DNA of 7,398 nt. It comes from Clostridiales bacterium. Its GTDB lineage: Bacteria; Bacillota; Clostridia; Lachnospirales; Lachnospiraceae. Position numbers and translations under genes: made by a program. The notes below the pieces were generated by a model that was not told the DNA's origin, did not search any database, and worked only from the letters and a program-made list of their open reading frames with translations. Below, one piece after another: positions 1 through 5,740 of this stretch (its first letter is position 1; each line of letters starts with the position of its first letter). The stretch covers positions 1 to 7,398 of the forward strand of contig JAHZHF010000152.1 in NCBI GenBank assembly GCA_019420405.1, written 5' to 3'.

Positions 1-195
1 GATGTTAGGGCAGACGGGGCGCTTGTCTGAGCGTCAGCGAGTTAAGCTCCGGCTGTCCTTGCATTTAATCCGTATCCGGTACTTTGTAGTTTCCCTTATT
101 CCCTGGAGCGAAGCCCAGAGCCGTCCTCCATCCCCGCAGAATACGTTTGAGAATCGTCCCTGTTTTCGAATGATTTGAGACAGGAAGTTGATGAA
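1..195. other. Region downstream of ftsH with no supported gene; repeat-like
   Basis: No recognisable protein or RNA gene. Both strands happen to be open: a 58-codon frame runs on the plus strand from ATG at 2 to TGA at 176-178. On the minus strand the ftsH frame stays open for 53 codons after its TAG, to a TGA near 34. Neither translation resembles a family I know. Small inverted repeats are present: CAGAC/GTCTG at 11-15 and 25-29, and CTGG/CCAG arms around 103-118 with inner GC/GC pairs and a GAA loop. None is followed by a T-run on the minus strand, so no clear intrinsic terminator for ftsH is visible. Being open on both strands while rich in short hairpins is compatible with an intergenic repeat, but this is inference. 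Confidence 0.4.
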
Positions 196-206
196 CTAAA
201 TATCTG
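155..206 (-). repeat. Left copy of an imperfect inverted repeat (covers the ftsH stop)
   Basis: Read on the minus strand from 206 down to 155, this matches the plus strand at 7345-7395. The core TATTTAGTTCATCAAC (202-187) differs from the right copy, TATTTAGTTCATTAAC, at one base of 16. Similarity continues beyond the core with a few short gaps (shared GTCT, AAA, TTCG, AA, GGG and CG blocks), giving about three-quarters identity over roughly 50 columns by hand alignment. This copy includes the last codons and TAG stop of ftsH. A 7-bp stem TTCCTGT/ACAGGGA (one G-T pair) with a 16-nt loop can form just after the stop, with no T-run behind it. The nature of the repeat is unknown. Confidence 0.5.
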
Positions 207-2253
207 ACGATTCCGTTACTTCTGCGGTATGCTCCACCGGCTTCATCGCGATCCGTCCCTGCTCTTCTTTTTTTCCTTCCTCTCCCTCTTCCGGCTCCGG
301 AATTCCCTTCACCTCACGGAAGATCTTCATGAATTCTTTTCCTGTGATCGTCTCTTTCTCAATCAGGAAAGCGGCAATCTTATCCAGCGCCTCTCTGTTC
401 TCGGAGAGCAGCTTCTTCGCCTCTGCATATGCGCCTTTGAGCATTTTCATGACTTCTTCGTCGATCTCGCCCGCAGTAGCGTCTCCACAGTTTAAGACTG
501 CACGGCCGTCCAGATAACGGTTCTGGATAGACTCCAGCCCCATCAATCCGAAGCGCTCGGACATACCGTACTGTGTGATCATTGCCCTGGCGATCTTCGT
601 CGCCTGCTCGATATCGTTTGCAGCCCCGGTGGTCACAGTGTCAAAGACAATCTCCTCCGCAGCCCGTCCGCCTAAGGCAACTACAATCATGGCTTCGAGC
701 TCTTTCTTCGTATTTAAGAACTTCTCTTCCTCCGGCGTCTGCATCACATATCCGAGAGCTCCCATCGTTCTCGGAACGATTGTGATCTTCTGTACCGGTT
801 CCGTATTCTTCTGAAGCGCCGTCACAAGAGCGTGTCCCACCTCGTGATAGGAGACAATCCTTCTCTCTTCGCTGCTCATAATGCGGTCTTTCTTCTCTTT
901 TCCGACCAGCACCACTTCCACCGCTTCAAAAAGATCTTTCTGACTTACAACCTGCCGGCCGTGTTTCACCGCATTGATCGCGGCCTCATTGATCATATTT
1001 GCCAGATCAGATCCAACCGCGCCCGACGTTGCAAGTGCAATCGCCTCCAGATCCACGCTCTCGTCCATGCGGACATCTTTGGCGTGAACCTTAAGGATAT
1101 CTACACGGCCTTTGAGGTCCGGTTTGTCCACGATAATCCTCCGGTCGAAACGTCCCGGACGCAGAAGCGCCGGATCAAGGATCTCCGGGCGGTTTGTTGC
1201 CGCCAGGATAAGAAGTCCCTTGTTAGTATCAAATCCGTCCATCTCGGCAAGGAGCTGATTTAACGTCTGCTCCCTCTCGTCATTGCCGCCAAGCGCGCTG
1301 TCACGGGTCTTTCCGATCGCGTCGATCTCATCGATAAATACGATACACGGCGCCTGCTGCTGCGCCTGCTTAAACAGGTCACGGACACGGGACGCTCCGA
1401 CACCTACATACATCTCCACGAATGCAGATCCTGACAGAGAGAAGAACGGTACTTTCGCCTCTCCTGCCACGGCTTTTGCCAACAGGGTTTTTCCGGTTCC
1501 CGGAGGACCTACAAGGAGCGCTCCCTTTGGAAGCTTTGCTCCGATACCACTGTATTTCCCCGGATTATGCAGGAAATCCACCACTTCCTGCAGGGATTCC
1601 TTCGCCTCGTCTTCTCCGGCTACATCCTGAAACGTGACTCCCGTCTCCTTCTCCATATACATCTTCGCATTGCTCTTTCCAATGCCCATCATTCCGCCGC
1701 CCTTGCTCATCTTCCTCATCAGATAAGAAAGGAGGGCAACCATCAGACCGATGGGAAGGATCAATGTCACAAACAGTTCAAAGAAGAGCTGTCCCATCGT
1801 ATCCTGCACTTCACCCTGGAAAACCACTCCCGCTTCGTTCAGCGTCTGAACGAGCTGATCGTCATTGACATAAGCCGTATAGTAGTCCGGACTGCTGTCT
1901 CCACTTTCCTGGCCGCTCGTCCGGTTCCCGATCTGATTTACAATGCCTGAGAGGCTGTCTGAGGTGTCCGAACCGCTTTGCCCGCTGTCCGCGGTCTGGC
2001 TGTCCGACTGTTCTGTTCTCGCCTCATCTGTCAGCGTAATGTAAATGCGGTTGCTGTTCAGGGTGACTTCTTTCACATCCCCGTCCTCAACCAGACTCAA
2101 AAATTTATCATATGATATCTCCTCCGGGCCCGAGCCCCTCATAAGAGAAAATAATCCCATCACAACAAAAGTGACCAGCAGGGTTGTGATGAGAATAACT
2201 CCCCAGCCCTGCCGGTTGTTGTTCGGATTATTTTTATTATCCTTATTGTCCAT
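196..2253 (-). CDS. ftsH: FtsH, membrane-bound ATP-dependent zinc metalloprotease
   Basis: AAA+ protease anchored in the cytoplasmic membrane; the family degrades misassembled membrane proteins and selected regulatory proteins as a hexamer. Counted from the chosen Met the protein is 685 aa. It has an N-terminal membrane helix (about 18-37), an extracytoplasmic domain (about 39-156), a second helix (about 157-179), and the AAA module: Walker A GPPGTGKT at 249-256, pore loop MYVG, Walker B VFIDEID at 305-311, and a second region of homology ending RPGRFDRR near 372. The zinc site HEVGH is at 470-474, with Asp547 (in ANDIEQAT) as likely third ligand. The start at 2253 has AGGAGG six bases upstream; an in-frame ATG at 2331 lies in the predicted -35 and is rejected. 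Two features are unusual: a Ser/Asp/Gly/Gln-rich stretch at about 78-122 makes the outer domain long, and the C-terminal tail is Glu-rich. At 685 aa it exceeds the E. coli and B. subtilis proteins (about 640). Transcribed divergently from the DUF1846 gene. Confidence 0.97.
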   Translation of the reverse strand: MDNKDNKNNPNNNRQGWGVILITTLLVTFVVMGLFSLMRGSGPEEISYDKFLSLVEDGDVKEVTLNSNRIYITLTDEARTEQSDSQTADSGQSGSDTSDSLSGIVNQIGNRTSGQESGDSSPDYYTAYVNDDQLVQTLNEAGVVFQGEVQDTMGQLFFELFVTLILPIGLMVALLSYLMRKMSKGGGMMGIGKSNAKMYMEKETGVTFQDVAGEDEAKESLQEVVDFLHNPGKYSGIGAKLPKGALLVGPPGTGKTLLAKAVAGEAKVPFFSLSGSAFVEMYVGVGASRVRDLFKQAQQQAPCIVFIDEIDAIGKTRDSALGGNDEREQTLNQLLAEMDGFDTNKGLLILAATNRPEILDPALLRPGRFDRRIIVDKPDLKGRVDILKVHAKDVRMDESVDLEAIALATSGAVGSDLANMINEAAINAVKHGRQVVSQKDLFEAVEVVLVGKEKKDRIMSSEERRIVSYHEVGHALVTALQKNTEPVQKITIVPRTMGALGYVMQTPEEEKFLNTKKELEAMIVVALGGRAAEEIVFDTVTTGAANDIEQATKIARAMITQYGMSERFGLMGLESIQNRYLDGRAVLNCGDATAGEIDEEVMKMLKGAYAEAKKLLSENREALDKIAAFLIEKETITGKEFMKIFREVKGIPEPEEGEEGKKEEQGRIAMKPVEHTAEVTESSDI

Positions 2254-2259
2254 TCTTTT

Positions 2260-2265
2260 CCTCCT
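2260..2265 (-). promoter_or_regulatory. Ribosome-binding site that sets the ftsH start
   Basis: Reads AGGAGG on the minus strand, six bases before the ATG at 2253. It favours this start over the in-frame ATG at 2331, which has no comparable site and lies upstream of the predicted transcript start. Confidence 0.9.
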
Positions 2266-2275
2266 GTGATCACTC

Positions 2276-2296
2276 AGCGTCAATATGCACGACGCT
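2276..2296 (-). promoter_or_regulatory. Hairpin at the predicted 5' end of the ftsH transcript
   Basis: AGCGTC (2276-2281) and GACGCT (2291-2296) are perfect 6-bp arms around a 9-nt loop. The predicted start of the ftsH transcript, about seven bases after the -10 box, falls near 2296, so the stem would form right at the mRNA 5' end. Such a stem may protect the message or affect initiation; the sequence does not show which. Confidence 0.4.
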
Positions 2297-2302
2297 ATTA
2301 CC

Positions 2303-2331
2303 ATTATAAGTACAGGTTTTGCATAAATCAA
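2303..2331 (-). promoter_or_regulatory. Predicted sigma-A promoter of ftsH
   Basis: On the minus strand, -35 TTGATT (2331-2326), a 17-bp spacer, and a perfect -10 TATAAT (2308-2303). Spacing is ideal and the position gives a leader of about 43 nt. No CIRCE (HrcA) or CtsR box was seen, so classical heat-shock repression is not evident. Confidence 0.75.
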
Positions 2332-2350
2332 TAAAAAGATTATGAAAATA

Positions 2351-2380
2351 TTGTAAAAGCACGACTTTTTATAGTATACT
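2351..2380 (+). promoter_or_regulatory. Predicted sigma-A promoter of the DUF1846 gene
   Basis: -35 TTGTAA (2351-2356), an 18-bp spacer, and -10 TATACT (2375-2380), in an A+T-rich stretch. Transcription would start near 2387, giving a leader of about 80 nt. Its -35 lies 19 bp from the ftsH -35, so the two promoters are back to back. Confidence 0.65.
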
Positions 2381-2412
2381 GGGTACGAAATATGTCTAAA
2401 AAAGTGTATCGG

Positions 2413-2440
2413 TTCAGGTACACCTGTACCGGTATCTGAA
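2413..2440 (+). promoter_or_regulatory. Cluster of overlapping palindromes in the DUF1846 leader
   Basis: Three nested inverted repeats overlap here: CAGGT/ACCTG (2415-2419 and 2422-2426), GGTAC/GTACC (2417-2421 and 2426-2430), and the 8-bp palindrome TACCGGTA (2427-2434). TTCA and TGAA flank them at 2413-2416 and 2437-2440. The cluster lies between the predicted transcript start and the start codon. It could be a repressor operator or an RNA stem; the sequence alone does not decide. Confidence 0.35.
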
Positions 2441-2468
2441 AATTAACTTGATAAGTGGGGAATGAAAA

Positions 2469-3941
2469 ATGAGAATCGGTTTTGACAACGAAAAATACTT
2501 GAAAACACAGTCCGAGCACATCCGCAGCCGGATCGACAAATTCGATAACAAGCTCTATCTCGAATTCGGCGGCAAGCTGTTCGACGACTACCATGCATCC
2601 CGCGTACTTCCGGGATTCGCTCCGGACAGTAAACTCAGGCTGTTAAAGGAGTTAAGCGACCAGGCTGAGATCGTCATTGTCATCAGTGCAAAGGATATCG
2701 AAAAGAACAAAATCCGCGGAGATCTGGGGATCACCTATGACAGCGACGTACTGCGTCTGATCGAGACATACCGCGAGCAGGGACTCTACGTTGGAAGCGT
2801 GACCATCACACAGTTCTCCGGCCAGGAGAGCGCTCTCCTGTTTAAAAACAGACTGGAAAACATGAACATTCCGGTTTACCTTCATTATATAATCTCGGGT
2901 TATCCGTCCAATATCCCGCTGATCATCAGCGATGAAGGTTATGGAAAGAACGACTACATCCAGACTACACGCCCTCTCGTAATCGTGACTGCGCCCGGAC
3001 CCGGAAGCGGAAAGATGGCCACCTGCCTCTCCCAGCTCTACCATGAGCACAAGCGCGGAATCCGTGCAGGATATGCTAAATTTGAGACATTCCCCATCTG
3101 GAACCTGCCGCTCAAACACCCGGTCAACCTGGCGTATGAAGCGGCTACGGCAGACTTAAATGACGTCAATATGATCGATCCTTTCCACCTGGAAGCCTAC
3201 GGAGAGACAACGGTCAACTACAACAGAGACGTGGAGATTTTCCCCGTGCTCAATACCATTTTCGAGAAGATCTACGGCGAAAGTCCGTACAAGTCTCCCA
3301 CTGATATGGGTGTCAATATGGCCGGGAACTGCATCTGTGACGACGAAGCCTGCCGCGATGCATCAAAGCAGGAAATCATCCGCAGGTATTACGCGGCCCT
3401 GAACGCTCTCGTAAAAGGCGAGGCGTCAGATAAAGAGGCGCAGAAAATCGAGCTTCTCATGAACATGGCCGGCATCACCATCGCGGACCGGAAAGTTGCC
3501 GTAAAAGCGCTGGAACGAGCGAAAGAGACGAACGGCCCGGCTGCTGCTCTGGAGCTGGAAGACGGAAGAATCATCACCGGAAAAACCACCAACCTTCTTG
3601 GCGCTTCCGCTGCACTGCTTCTGAATGTCTTAAAAGAGCTGGCGGGCATCGACCATGAGGCGCATATCATCTCTCCGGAGTCAATCGAGCCGATCCAGAA
3701 GCTCAAGGTCGATTATTTAAAGAGTAAAAACCCGAGACTGCACACAGACGAAGTTCTCATCGCCCTCTCCGCCAGCGCGGCCACAAACCCGCAGGCGCGG
3801 CTTGCCCTCTCCCAGCTTCCGAAGCTGGACGGCTGTCAGGCGCACACTTCGGTACTGCTCTCGGATGTAGATATTAAGATCTTCAAAAAACTTGGAGTGC
3901 AGCTCACCTGCGAAGCGGTTTTTGAACATACATTGAACTGA
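2469..3941 (+). CDS. DUF1846/UPF0371 family protein, function unknown
   Basis: A 490-aa soluble protein with no signal peptide or membrane segment. I recognise it by its overall sequence as the conserved DUF1846 (UPF0371) family, found widely in Firmicutes; no biochemical role is established to my knowledge. Members are sometimes labelled ATP-dependent Zn peptidase, but no HExxH or other protease motif is visible here, and the label could have been carried over from a neighbour such as ftsH. A glycine-rich loop PGPGSGKM at 176-183 resembles a Walker A motif but lacks its usual first Gly/Ala and final Ser/Thr. A Cys cluster, C-x-C-x4-C, lies at 288, 290 and 295. The weak ribosome-binding site GTGGGG lies eight bases before the ATG. 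The gene ends in tandem stops (TGATGA, 3939-3944) followed by a terminator, so it is probably monocistronic. Family call is confident; function is not. Confidence 0.9.
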   Translation: MRIGFDNEKYLKTQSEHIRSRIDKFDNKLYLEFGGKLFDDYHASRVLPGFAPDSKLRLLKELSDQAEIVIVISAKDIEKNKIRGDLGITYDSDVLRLIETYREQGLYVGSVTITQFSGQESALLFKNRLENMNIPVYLHYIISGYPSNIPLIISDEGYGKNDYIQTTRPLVIVTAPGPGSGKMATCLSQLYHEHKRGIRAGYAKFETFPIWNLPLKHPVNLAYEAATADLNDVNMIDPFHLEAYGETTVNYNRDVEIFPVLNTIFEKIYGESPYKSPTDMGVNMAGNCICDDEACRDASKQEIIRRYYAALNALVKGEASDKEAQKIELLMNMAGITIADRKVAVKALERAKETNGPAAALELEDGRIITGKTTNLLGASAALLLNVLKELAGIDHEAHIISPESIEPIQKLKVDYLKSKNPRLHTDEVLIALSASAATNPQARLALSQLPKLDGCQAHTSVLLSDVDIKIFKKLGVQLTCEAVFEHTLN

Positions 3942-3952
3942 TGAGCCGGTTC

Positions 3953-3974
3953 AAGACTCACTTGGGAGTTTTTT
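3953..3974 (+). terminator. Modest intrinsic terminator of the DUF1846 gene
   Basis: AAGACTC (3953-3959) pairs with GAGTTTT (3966-3972) through seven pairs, one of them G-T, around the loop ACTTGG. It leads into a run of six T (3969-3974). The stem is short and A/T-rich at its base, so read-through into pyrG is possible. An alternative stem, TTCAAG/CTTGGG, overlaps it. Confidence 0.6.
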
Positions 3975-3990
3975 CTATCTGATAAAATTG

Positions 3991-4019
3991 TTGTAATTCT
4001 CCTGATTCAGGTGTATACT
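3991..4019 (+). promoter_or_regulatory. Predicted sigma-A promoter of pyrG
   Basis: -35 TTGTAA (3991-3996), a 17-bp spacer, and -10 TATACT (4014-4019); start expected near 4026. A perfect inverted repeat CCTGA-T-TCAGG (4001-4011) fills much of the spacer and could be an operator. The initial transcript is not G-rich, so the GGGC slippage mechanism of Bacillus pyrG is not evident. Confidence 0.7.
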
Positions 4020-4025
4020 GTTAAA

Positions 4026-4135
4026 GTATTTTTACAGTCTGATTACGGAGGGATTTGATTCTGCAATGGCGCAGATCTGCCCCTCGTGTCAGGCTGTACT
4101 CTTTTTTAAGGAAAGTTTTACAGGAGGAGCAAGCT
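4026..4135 (+). promoter_or_regulatory. pyrG leader with mutually exclusive pairings around CCCCTC
   Basis: About 110 untranslated bases. GAGGG (4048-4052) can pair with CCCTC (4081-4085), enclosing an inner stem TCTGC/GCAGA (4060-4064 and 4071-4075). Alternatively, CCTC (4082-4085) and CTGTA (4094-4098) together match TACAGGAGG (4119-4127), which contains the pyrG ribosome-binding site. The two folds compete for the same CCTC. A GGAGGG at 4047-4052 is followed 13 bases later by an ATG (4066) that opens a 70-codon frame running out of frame into pyrG. Translation of that frame is doubtful. A T-run at 4102-4107 has no strong stem directly before it, so this does not look like a standard attenuator. 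The switch is a hypothesis from visual pairing only. Confidence 0.35.
4122..4127 (+). promoter_or_regulatory. Ribosome-binding site that sets the pyrG start
   Basis: AGGAGG, eight bases before the ATG at 4136. It decides this start against an in-frame TTG at 4055, whose nearby GGAGGG is too close to be used. Confidence 0.9.
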
Positions 4136-5740
4136 ATGGCAGTAAAATATGTATTTGTTACCGGCGGTGTCGTATCCGGACTCGGAAAAGGAATCACGCC
4201 CGCATCACTGGGCCGTCTTCTGAAAGCCCGCGGATACACCGTCACAATGCAGAAATTCGATCCCTATATCAACATTGACCCCGGAACGATGAATCCGGTC
4301 CAGCACGGAGAAGTCTTCGTCACGGACGACGGGGCTGAGACTGACCTGGACCTCGGACATTACGAACGTTTCATTGACGAGAGTCTGACCAAAAACTCCA
4401 ATGTAACTACCGGGAAGATCTACTGGTCCGTACTCCAGAAGGAACGCCGCGGGGATTTCGGCGGAGGCACTGTCCAGGTCATTCCCCATATCACAAATGA
4501 AATCAAGAGCCGTTTCTACAGAAATCCGGCAGCGGAAAACACGGAGATCGCCATCATTGAAGTCGGCGGTACGGTGGGAGATATTGAATGTCAGCCTTTC
4601 CTCGAGTCTATCCGCCAGTTTCAGCACGAGAAGGGACGTGAAAACGTTATTCTCATCCACGTTACCCTCATTCCCTATCTGCGCGCTTCCCAGGAGATGA
4701 AGACCAAGCCGACCCAGGCCAGTGTCAAGGAGCTCCAGGGCATGGGAATCCAGCCGGATATCATCGTATGCCGCTCCGAATATCCTCTGAGCATGGAAAT
4801 GAAGGATAAAATTTCCCTGTTCTGTAACCTGCCTGCGAGCCATGTGCTTCAAAATCTGGATGTAGAATATCTCTATGAGGCCCCGCTTGCCATGGAGAAG
4901 GAACATCTGGCCCAGGTCGTATGCGAATGTCTTCATCTGGACTGCCCGGAACCGAATTTAAAGGACTGGACAGAGATGGTGGACAACCTGCGCCACCCCA
5001 CTCAGGAAGTTACCGTCGCCCTGGTCGGGAAATATATCCAGCTTCACGACGCCTATATCAGTGTGGTAGAAGCCTTAAAGCATGGCGGCATCTACAGCCA
5101 CACAACCGTAAATATCAAATGGATTGATTCAGAGACTGTAACTGCTGAAAATGTAGAAGAACTTTTCTCAGATGTAAGCGGCATCCTCGTTCCCGGAGGC
5201 TTCGGACACCGCGGCATAGAAGGAAAGATCGAGGCTATCCGCTATGCCCGCACCCATGGCGTTCCGTTCCTGGGACTGTGTCTTGGCATGCAGCTTGCCA
5301 TCGTGGAATTTGCGCGTGATGTGCTGGGATACAATGACGCCAACAGTATGGAGCTCGATCCCTCCACAACTCACCCGGTGATCCACATCATGCCGGACCA
5401 GATCGGCGTAGAGGATATCGGAGGCACGCTCCGTCTCGGTTCTTACCCCTGTATCCTCAAGGACGGTTCGCTGGCCCTTAAGCTTTACGGAACAAAGGAA
5501 ATCCATGAAAGGCACCGCCACCGCTACGAGGTGAACAATGATTTCCGTGAGGATCTGGAAGCCCGTGGGATGTCCCTGTGCGGTCTCTCCCCGGACAGCC
5601 GGACCGTAGAAATGGTAGAGATCCCTGAGCATCCCTGGTTTATCGCGACCCAGGCTCACCCCGAACTGAAATCCCGTCCCAACCGTCCGCACCCGCTGTT
5701 CAAGGGATTCGTAGAGGCAGCGCTTAACCGTCAGAAATGA
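4136..5740 (+). CDS. pyrG: CTP synthase (glutamine-hydrolysing)
   Basis: Cytosolic enzyme making CTP from UTP, ATP and glutamine, the last step of pyrimidine ribonucleotide synthesis. 534 aa, close to the B. subtilis enzyme. The N-terminal synthase domain (about 1-270) begins KYVFVTGGVVSGLGKGIT with Lys18 in the P-loop, and Asp72 in ETDLDLGH and Glu142 in EVGGTVGD are likely metal ligands. The C-terminal class I glutamine amidotransferase domain (about 290-534) has the oxyanion segment PGGFGHRG, the nucleophile Cys382 in LGLCLGMQ, and His508/Glu510 in QAHPELKSRP. All catalytic residues are present. Residue 22 is Pro, where most homologues I recall have Ala (ITAASLG). The start at 4136 matches the usual family N-terminus and has AGGAGG upstream. 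It has its own promoter and leader, and its last 10 bp overlap the end of the convergent PAP2 gene. Confidence 0.98.
   Translation: MAVKYVFVTGGVVSGLGKGITPASLGRLLKARGYTVTMQKFDPYINIDPGTMNPVQHGEVFVTDDGAETDLDLGHYERFIDESLTKNSNVTTGKIYWSVLQKERRGDFGGGTVQVIPHITNEIKSRFYRNPAAENTEIAIIEVGGTVGDIECQPFLESIRQFQHEKGRENVILIHVTLIPYLRASQEMKTKPTQASVKELQGMGIQPDIIVCRSEYPLSMEMKDKISLFCNLPASHVLQNLDVEYLYEAPLAMEKEHLAQVVCECLHLDCPEPNLKDWTEMVDNLRHPTQEVTVALVGKYIQLHDAYISVVEALKHGGIYSHTTVNIKWIDSETVTAENVEELFSDVSGILVPGGFGHRGIEGKIEAIRYARTHGVPFLGLCLGMQLAIVEFARDVLGYNDANSMELDPSTTHPVIHIMPDQIGVEDIGGTLRLGSYPCILKDGSLALKLYGTKEIHERHRHRYEVNNDFREDLEARGMSLCGLSPDSRTVEMVEIPEHPWFIATQAHPELKSRPNRPHPLFKGFVEAALNRQK

Noticed and set aside
229..1950. 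Several plus-strand frames of 60-143 codons across ftsH
   Set aside because: They are antisense shadows of a strongly conserved gene, lack ribosome-binding sites and resemble no known protein.
2254..2331. N-terminal extension of FtsH from an ATG at 2331
   Set aside because: That ATG lies in the predicted -35 box, upstream of the predicted transcript start, while ATG 2253 has AGGAGG at six bases and gives a normal FtsH N-terminus.
2254..2468. CIRCE or CtsR heat-shock operator controlling ftsH
   Set aside because: No TTAGCACTC/GAGTGCTAA pair and no tandem GGTCAAA-type repeat was found.
4071..4080. Perfect palindrome GCAGATCTGC as an operator
   Set aside because: It lies inside the leader in a region already explained by stem pairing; a single 10-bp palindrome in this much sequence is weak evidence.
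4026..4110. Bacillus-type pyrG attenuation by reiterative G addition
   Set aside because: The predicted transcript does not start with GGGC, and no strong terminator stem directly precedes the T-run at 4102-4107.
4055..4135. 27-residue extension of PyrG from a TTG at 4055
   Set aside because: GGAGGG is only about two or three bases from the TTG, and the family begins at the KYxFVTGG segment, which fits ATG 4136 with its AGGAGG.
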